49,450 bases of DNA, taken from the NCBI GenBank assembly GCA_026713485.1, contig JAPOOK010000022.1, forward strand, positions 1-49,450, in the 5' to 3' direction. The DNA is from Chloroflexota bacterium (GTDB taxonomy: Bacteria > Chloroflexota > Dehalococcoidia > UBA6926). The notes beneath the pieces were generated by a model. The model saw nothing but the letters and a program-made list of their open reading frames with translations. It ran no database searches and was not told the origin of the DNA. Shown here piece after piece: positions 45,201 to 49,450 of this stretch. Positions within the stretch are counted from its first letter, which is position 1. Every line of letters starts with the position of its first letter. Made by a program: the position numbers and the translations under genes.

Positions 45201-47128
45201 TGTTCGCCCTCGACCGTGCGACAGGCCAGTTGAGGACTAAGGGCGCGTTGAACCGGGAGGCAAGTGGTGGAGACTCACACACGGTCATAGTCACCGCCAC
45301 AGACCCCGGAGGACTAACGGCTACCTCGGAGGTGACCATCACGGTCACGAACGTGGACGAGGCGCCGGCGATCAGCACTACAGGTTCAGAATTCAGGGAC
45401 ATCAGTTCCGATGAGGGCACTGCTGCTACTCCTCTTGACCTAGCCACGGCACTGGCGACCTATGCCGCCACGGAGCCCGAGGACGAGGACATGACTTGGA
45501 GCTTGTCAGGGGCTGACGCCGGGACGTTCAACATCGGCAATCAAGACGGAGGCACACCCGGTGTGTTGACCTTCAAGGCCCAGCCGGACTTCGAGTCTCC
45601 CGGAGACGCGAACTCGGACAACGTCTACGAGCTCACGGTGGTGGTCTCAGACCCCGCTAAGAACAGTGATGAGGTGGCCGTACGGGTCACGGTGACCAAC
45701 GTGGCGGAGACGGGAACGATAACCTACTCGTCGTTGCAGCCGAAGGCTGGCATCCCGCTGACGGCAACGCTCAACGATCCTGATGGCGGCATCACTGGCC
45801 TCATGTGGCAGTGGACGAATGGTACCGACGGCGCCATCAAGGATGCGACATCTGCCACCTACACGCCGGTTGCGGGCGACATTGGCGACACGCTGACGGT
45901 GACCGCAACCTACAGGGACGGCTCGCTTGCGGCCAGCGCCGCTGCCATCGAACTGGAATCGGCGGCAACGCCTGCTGTCGTGGCCGACACGGACAACAAG
46001 GCGCCGCGCTTCCCGGACCAGGACGCGGCGACGGAAGGCCGGCAAACAGACCATGAGCGGTCGGTCCCGGAGAACTACGCAACGGGAGACTCCTACGGTG
46101 ACCCGGCAGTGAGTCACCCGAACATAGGCGCTCCGGTCGCAGCTGAAGTGGACAACACGCTGGCCCCCGACGGCACTGCGACAGCGGACACGCTGACGTA
46201 CTCACTCGGCGGGACAGATGCGGCGTCGTTCAACATCGTCCGTGCGTCTGGCCAGCTTGAGGCGAAGTCGGCCCTGGACAAGGAGATGAAGGACACCTAC
46301 ACGGTCACGGTCACCGCCACTGATCCGGGCGGCCTCAGCGCCACCGTCAACGTCACCATCACGGTGACAAACGTGGACGAACCGCCGACGATCATGGTTG
46401 GAGGCTTGGCCATATCCGGAGACCGCAGCGTGGAAGTGGTGGAGGGGACGACCGCAGTCGCCAGCTACACCGCTACGGGCCCGAATGCGGCGAACACCGC
46501 TTGGACGCTATCGGGAGACGACGCAGGAGCCTTGAGCATTGATCGCGCAAGCGGCGTGCTGACCTTGGCTGCGATGCCCGACTTCGAAGCTCCGGCGGAC
46601 GCCGACATGGACAACGTCTACACGGTGACCGTGGAAGCCGATGACGGTACCTACTCCAGCACCCGCGACGTGACCGTCACGGTCACCAACGAGCCGGAAG
46701 ATGGTACGCTTACCGTGCCGTCTGCCCCCATGGTGGACACGCCGGTAATGGCAGAGCTGGACGACCCCGATGGGGTTACTCCGGGCAGCGAGGTTTGGGT
46801 GTGGGAAAGCGAGAACTCGGATGGCACTTTCAGCGTCATTTCCGGGGCAACCACGGCTAGCTACACACCCGTGGCAGCCGACCAGGGCAAGATCCTGCGA
46901 GTGACGGTGACCTACACGGACGGCTTCGACGCTGACAACGAGTTGACGTTGACTGAGGAGACGGGCGCGGTGGCCGCCGCTGACCCACTGCTTGCCGAGT
47001 ACGATCCGAACGGTGACGGCACGATAGAGAAGGAAGACATGAGGAGAGCGGTAGGCAAGTTCTTCGCAATTCCGCAAACGCTGTCGACGGACGACATGCG
47101 GAGACTGGTAGGCATCTACTTCTCGTAA
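42275..47128 (+). CDS. Giant secreted cadherin/Ig-like repeat protein with dockerin-like tail
   Basis: 1617 residues. The N-terminus is long (about 53 residues) before a hydrophobic segment (54-80) with a VGA-Q cleavage-like site. The body alternates cadherin-like modules, recognised by AEN, LTYSL, TGQL, VTVTATDPGG and VTNVDE motifs (calcium ligands), with Ig-like modules (VTLSTLQPQVG, WMWLRGG, GSVLTAKATYTD). A block of about 640 residues is repeated almost exactly. The last 46 residues hold one EF-hand (DPNGDGTIEKED) and two DDMRR/EDMRR helices, like half a dockerin. Probably a calcium-stabilised surface adhesin. AGGAATA precedes ATG 42275. Confidence 0.88.
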   Translation: MRMSHRSETPGNAPVANDLLSSVKRALGAGLPGRDSHTGSPVPSLLSARALPGFSILKLALLATLAFGLMFAVSGGLVGAQDAGAIEYAENDTGAVATFTATDPEEEDITWSLTHEGTADFKITGGVLEFISPPDFEAPAGGASDDSNTYTVTVNASAGTSDVATISTVSREVTVNVTNVDEPGSIMLSTLQPQVEIAITATLSDPDNPDQTAVPLTELEWEWLRGQDVIAGATGATYTPRTTDVGSVLTARATYKDAQDADNNKTAEIESAHMVRATPASQTAPTFLDQDPDNTGNQQTRMVAENTPAGQDIGAAVEATDPGDVLTYSLSGTNADLFALDRATGQLRTKGALNRETIGDPFTQTVIVTATDPWGASATVTVTLSVTNVDEAPAIAANATTAITSPEGTTAAPLTLTTALATYTATEPETEAMTWSLSGADAATFNIGNQTGATPGELTFKAQPDFESPGDANTDNVYEVTVVVSDPARNSDEVAVRVTVTNVAETGTITFSSLQPKTGIPLTASLTDPDGGITNLEWQWENGGTEIEDATSATYTPVVGDITDTLTVTATYRDNSLAAGAAAITLESATTPAVVADTDNKAPVFPDQDTEMDGRQTDQERMIAELTDARAPTPAGTTIGDPVAAEVDNTLTPGGTEVPDVLTYSLGGTDAASFSIARNTGQLSTKAALNYETKQSYSVTVTATDPGGLSATVNVTIKVNDINEDPVLTGEAPAQYAENGTAPVTTFRATDPEGEDIVWTLTGTDEQDFTIVGGVLRFASSPNFEAAADANTDNTYEITVNASDGTNSATEDLTIAVTNVEEPGTVTLSTLQPQVGVSITAELNDVDAGGTTANPTWMWLRGGSVIVGATTDRYQPEDGDVGSVLTAKATYTDAEDAVTNKTAQGRSSRAVRRAPTGGTSAPVFPDQNPSTEAVETEQTRMVAENTPAGRNIGGPVNASDRGDVLTYSLSGADAGLFALDRATGQLRTKGALNREASGGDSHTVIVTATDPGGLTATSEVTITVTNVDEAPAISTTGSEFRDISSDEGTAATPLDLATALATYAATEPEDEDMTWSLSGADAGTFNIGNQDGGTPGVLTFKAQPDFESPGDANSDNVYELTVVVSDPAKNSDEVAVRVTVTNVAETGTITYSSLQPKAGIPLTATLNDPDGGITGLMWQWTNGTDGAIKDATSATYTPVAGDIGDTLTVTATYRDGSLAASAAAIELESAATPAVVADTDNKAPRFPDQDAATEGRQTDHERSVPENYATGDSYGDPAVSHPNIGAPVAAEVDNTLAPDGTATADTLTYSLGGTDAASFNIVRASGQLEAKSALDKEMKDTYTVTVTATDPGGLSATVNVTITVTNVDEPPTIMVGGLAISGDRSVEVVEGTTAVASYTATGPNAANTAWTLSGDDAGALSIDRASGVLTLAAMPDFEAPADADMDNVYTVTVEADDGTYSSTRDVTVTVTNEPEDGTLTVPSAPMVDTPVMAELDDPDGVTPGSEVWVWESENSDGTFSVISGATTASYTPVAADQGKILRVTVTYTDGFDADNELTLTEETGAVAAADPLLAEYDPNGDGTIEKEDMRRAVGKFFAIPQTLSTDDMRRLVGIYFS
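42841..46680 (+). repeat. Two-copy 1.92 kb direct duplication inside the surface-protein gene
   Basis: Landmarks recur at a constant distance: the GCAACCGCAGGTGG site at 42847 and 44767, and GAACAGTGATGA at 43741 and 45661, each exactly 1920 bp apart (640 codons). Spacing drifts by 3-6 bp in places through small in-frame indels. Copy 1 is about 42841-44760 and copy 2 about 44761-46680. Stretches of over 80 bp are nearly identical. Confidence 0.8.
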
Positions 47129-47151
47129 GAAGAAGCTGGAAGAGTGAAACT

Positions 47152-47192
47152 GCGGCGGGGCTGGACTGCGGAATAGGCGTCCGCCCCGCCGC
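47152..47192. terminator. Strong GC hairpin between the two surface-protein genes
   Basis: Arms GCGGCGGGGC (47152-47161) and GCCCCGCCGC (47183-47192) pair perfectly; after a one-base bulge GGAC/GTCC extends the stem. It starts 24 bp after the first stop and ends 36 bp before the next ATG. No T-run follows, so it may reduce rather than stop read-through, or mark mRNA processing. Confidence 0.5.
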
Positions 47193-47228
47193 GTTGTATG
47201 AGGCAATTCAGGAGAGCATAGGACTACC

Positions 47229-49450
47229 ATGAAGAGATTGCTGAAGATTGCTGTGGTGACCGCGATAGTCGCTGCCTTGGGAGCGCTGGCACTGATACAG
47301 GTGGCGGCGCAGCAGCCCGGCGGTGTCACAGCGACAAGAGAAATCAGCCCCGCAACGCTGCCGTCGAATGGGGGCGAGGTAACCGTGACCGTCACGATCG
47401 CGGGCGCCTACGGCGTTGGCTCCGTGGTGGAAACCCTGCCGGCCGAATTCTCCTATGTTGATGGATCGGCGAACATAACGCCCATAATTATCGGTCAGGA
47501 GCTCAGGTTCTCCCTGGTGGGTGAAACGTCGCTGACCTACAAGGCTATGGTGTCGCCAGGGGCGACAGGATCGCCCGCCGTTGGCGGTGTGCTGACGTAC
47601 GGGATTGATAGGACCAGTGTCCCCGTAGTAGGCCATATGAGCGTGACCGTGGAGCCGGCGCAGCAGCCCGACGGCGTCACAGCAACGCGGGCAATCAGCC
47701 CCGCGTCGGTGCCGGCAAGCGGAGGCGAGGTAACCGTGACCGTCACAATCGCGGGCGCCTACGGCGTTGGCTCCGTGGTGGAAACCCTGCCGGCCGGATT
47801 CTCCTATGTTGAGGGATCGGCGAACATAACGCCCACAATTATCGGTCAGACACTCAGCTTCTCCCTGGTGGGCGAAACATCGCTGACCTACAAGGTTATG
47901 ACGTCAGGGGCGGCAGGATCGCACCCCCTTAGCGGTATGCTGACGTACGGGATTGATAGGACCAGTGTCCCCGTAGGCGGCGCCGCGAGCGTGACAGTGG
48001 AAGCAGCGCCACAGCCGGTCGGCGTCACAGCAACGCGGGCAATCAGCCCCGCAACGCTGCCGTCGAGTGGAGGCGAGGTAACCGTGACCATCACGATCGC
48101 GGGCGTCTACAGCATCGGCTCCGTGGTGGAAACCCTGCCGGCCGGATTCTCCTATGTTGAGGGATCGGCGGACATAACGCCCACAATTACCGGTCAGACA
48201 CTCAGCTTCGGCCTGGTGGGCGAAACTGAGTTCACCTACAAGGTTATGGCGTCAGGGACGGCAGGATCGCACCCCCTTAACGGTGTGCTGACGTACGGGA
48301 TTGATAGGGCCAGTGTCCCCGTAGGCGGCCAGGCGAGCGTGACCGTGACGATGCAGTCCCTCAGTGCAGCGAGGTCATTCAGCCCTGTTAGCTTGCCGAC
48401 GGGCGGTGGCGAAGTGACGGTGACAATCAACATCGTCGGCGCCTATGGCTTTGGCTCCTTGGTGGAAACCCTGCCGGCCGGATTCTCCTATGTTGAGGAA
48501 TCGGCGAGCATACCGCCGGCGGCAGTGGACGGGCAGACGCTTACGTTCACTCTCTTGGGGGAGACCTCGGTGACCTACAAGGCGACCACGGCAGAAGCCA
48601 ATGACCTGTATAACTTCACGGGGACCTTGACATACTCGATCGACAGGAAGGTCGAGACCGTTGGTGGGGCGACCAGCATCAGGGTGGGTCCTGTGCCAGC
48701 TACGGCAACGGCCCAGCCGTCCGGTGGAGGAGGCGGTGGCGCCAGGCCTACAGCCAACCGTTCCCCGGTCTTTGACGAAGGAGGCAGCGCATCGCGCTCG
48801 ATCGCCGAGAACTCCGCACCCGGGACGCTCGTCGGAGACCCGGTCACTGCCACTGACCGTGACGAAGACGAACTGACCTACAGCCTCTTTGGGACAGATG
48901 CGGCGCTCTTCGTCGTCGACTCGGACAGTGGCCAAATCTCCACCGCCCAGGGTACGGCCTTGGACTTCGAGGCTAAGAACTCCTATGACGTCAGCGTGCG
49001 GGCCAGTGACCCGACCGAAAGGGAAGACGACATCAGCATCACCATCAGGGTGACCAATGTGGACGAGGCTGGCGAGGTTACGCTATCACCACAGCAGCCG
49101 ATGGTCGACACGGAACTGACGGCGACCCTGACGGATCCCGACGGGTCGGTGTCGAGTGTCAGCTGGGCGTGGGAACGCTCCGCAGACAACACGACCTGGG
49201 CCGCCATAGGGGGAGCGAGGTCGAGCGCCTACACGCCGGTGGAGGCGGACGAGGGTCACTACCTGAGGGCGACGGTGGCGTACACCGACGGCCACGGCGG
49301 GAACAAGAGCGCGATGATGGCGTTCGCCGACCTAGTGCCCGCTACAGCCACACCGGAGCCCACGGCCACACCGGAACCCACAGCCACACCGGAGCCCACG
49401 GCCACACCGAGGCCTACAGCCACACCGAGGCCCACAGCCACACCGAGGCC
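47229..49450 (+). CDS. Second secreted repeat protein, 3' end beyond the window
   Basis: Open from ATG 47229 to the window end (740 codons seen). N-terminal signal peptide (KRLLKIAVVTAIVAALGALALIQVAA). Then four 112-117-residue repeats, each beginning TRxISPATLPSxGGEVTVT and containing VVETLPAGFSYVEGSA and LTYGIDR; they resemble the VxExLPxGFxYVxGS domains of archaeal and bacterial surface proteins. A Gly-rich linker leads to a cadherin-like module (SIAENSAPGTLVGDPVTATD), an Ig-like module (VTLSPQQPMVDTELTATL) and a Thr-Pro-Glu/Arg repeat tail. Likely wall- or membrane-associated. No frameshift seen. Confidence 0.85.
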   Translation, partial: MKRLLKIAVVTAIVAALGALALIQVAAQQPGGVTATREISPATLPSNGGEVTVTVTIAGAYGVGSVVETLPAEFSYVDGSANITPIIIGQELRFSLVGETSLTYKAMVSPGATGSPAVGGVLTYGIDRTSVPVVGHMSVTVEPAQQPDGVTATRAISPASVPASGGEVTVTVTIAGAYGVGSVVETLPAGFSYVEGSANITPTIIGQTLSFSLVGETSLTYKVMTSGAAGSHPLSGMLTYGIDRTSVPVGGAASVTVEAAPQPVGVTATRAISPATLPSSGGEVTVTITIAGVYSIGSVVETLPAGFSYVEGSADITPTITGQTLSFGLVGETEFTYKVMASGTAGSHPLNGVLTYGIDRASVPVGGQASVTVTMQSLSAARSFSPVSLPTGGGEVTVTINIVGAYGFGSLVETLPAGFSYVEESASIPPAAVDGQTLTFTLLGETSVTYKATTAEANDLYNFTGTLTYSIDRKVETVGGATSIRVGPVPATATAQPSGGGGGGARPTANRSPVFDEGGSASRSIAENSAPGTLVGDPVTATDRDEDELTYSLFGTDAALFVVDSDSGQISTAQGTALDFEAKNSYDVSVRASDPTEREDDISITIRVTNVDEAGEVTLSPQQPMVDTELTATLTDPDGSVSSVSWAWERSADNTTWAAIGGARSSAYTPVEADEGHYLRATVAYTDGHGGNKSAMMAFADLVPATATPEPTATPEPTATPEPTATPRPTATPRPTATPR
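47328..48700 (+). repeat. Four tandem 336-351 bp in-frame repeats
   Basis: Matching points (the ACAGCAACGCGG site or its variant) fall at 47328, 47679, 48027 and 48363, giving unit lengths of 351, 348 and 336 bp. Units 1-3 are nearly identical at the DNA level over long stretches (for example the GGATTCTCCTATGTTGAGG region); unit 4 has diverged. This is a recent intragenic amplification. Confidence 0.8.
49344..49450 (+). repeat. 18 bp tandem repeat coding for a Thr-Pro linker
   Basis: Six units (the last cut by the window end) of ACAGCCACACCGGAGCCC and close variants, start points 49344, 49362, 49380, 49398, 49416, 49434. They code for a PTATPE/PTATPR-type linker. Glu-containing units come first, Arg-containing units after, so the linker changes charge. 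Confidence 0.8.

Noticed and set aside
47129-47228. Frameshift splitting one larger surface protein into two
   Set aside because: The first protein ends with a complete EF-hand tail and stop, and the second starts with its own signal peptide after a hairpin.
49344-49450. CRISPR-like or satellite array
   Set aside because: 18 bp units without spacers, in frame with the coding sequence, encoding a Thr-Pro linker.

Overview
The window is a bacterial chromosome segment of about 60% GC, most likely from a Chloroflexota bacterium of the SAR202/Dehalococcoidia type. That placement is an inference from the style of the 16S 5' region, the Rex repressor, the compact 300-residue Gnd, and the cadherin-repeat surface proteins with a dockerin-like EF-hand tail. 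It needs a 16S or atpA/atpD tree. Housekeeping promoters look SigA-like: TTGACN boxes, mostly 17 bp spacers, and TANNNT boxes.

Layout. 1-541: 5' end of a 16S rRNA gene on the minus strand, running out of the window, with a clear promoter. 661-2929: four small or unassigned membrane-protein genes. 2998-7566: a minus-strand, tightly packed phage-type operon (small membrane protein, three small proteins, terminase large subunit, Cys-rich HTH protein, portal) with its own promoter but no capsid, protease, tail or integrase gene. 7699-9140: secreted FN3-like protein and the redox repressor Rex. 9195-10598: an AT-richer orphan gene with a predicted PD-(D/E)XK nuclease domain. 10745-19530: a complete F-type ATP synthase operon (I-B-E-F-H-A-G-[HAD-HAD]-D-C) that carries two HAD phosphatases between atpG and atpD.

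19587-24305: a nuclease neighbourhood on the minus strand, with an RNase J-like metallo-beta-lactamase protein, a Rad50/SbcC-type ATPase and a bifunctional-nuclease-family protein. 24455-27580: a DUF4349-PKD lipoprotein, a zinc-finger membrane protein and an alpha/beta hydrolase. 27671-32812: oxidative pentose phosphate operon gnd-zwf-pgl followed by a GH15 glucoamylase/trehalase-like enzyme. Glucose released from storage or environmental glucan could feed NADPH production after phosphorylation, but no glucokinase is present here. 32852-37553: AI-2E-family exporter, CaCA antiporter, EamA transporter and cobyric acid synthase on the minus strand. 37733-41056: a membrane protein, a Tag-like protein, a methyltransferase, and a membrane-protein/winged-helix-regulator pair with a likely autoregulatory operator. 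41190-41856: a VapBC-like toxin-antitoxin pair with its promoter.

42275-49450: two consecutive very large secreted surface proteins. The first (1617 aa) has a duplicated block of about 640 residues of cadherin/Ig-like modules and an EF-hand tail. The second starts with four near-identical 112-117-residue repeats, continues with cadherin/Ig-like modules and a Thr-Pro linker, and is cut by the window end.

The strongest leads for something undescribed are the capsid-less packaging operon with a probable CTG start and an SOS-like promoter; the orphan sensor/coiled-coil/nuclease gene at 9195-10598; the RNase J-like protein with a substituted metal motif next to SbcC; and the ATP synthase oddities (a large insertion in subunit a, and the HAD pair). 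No CRISPR array, transposase or intact tRNA gene was seen.
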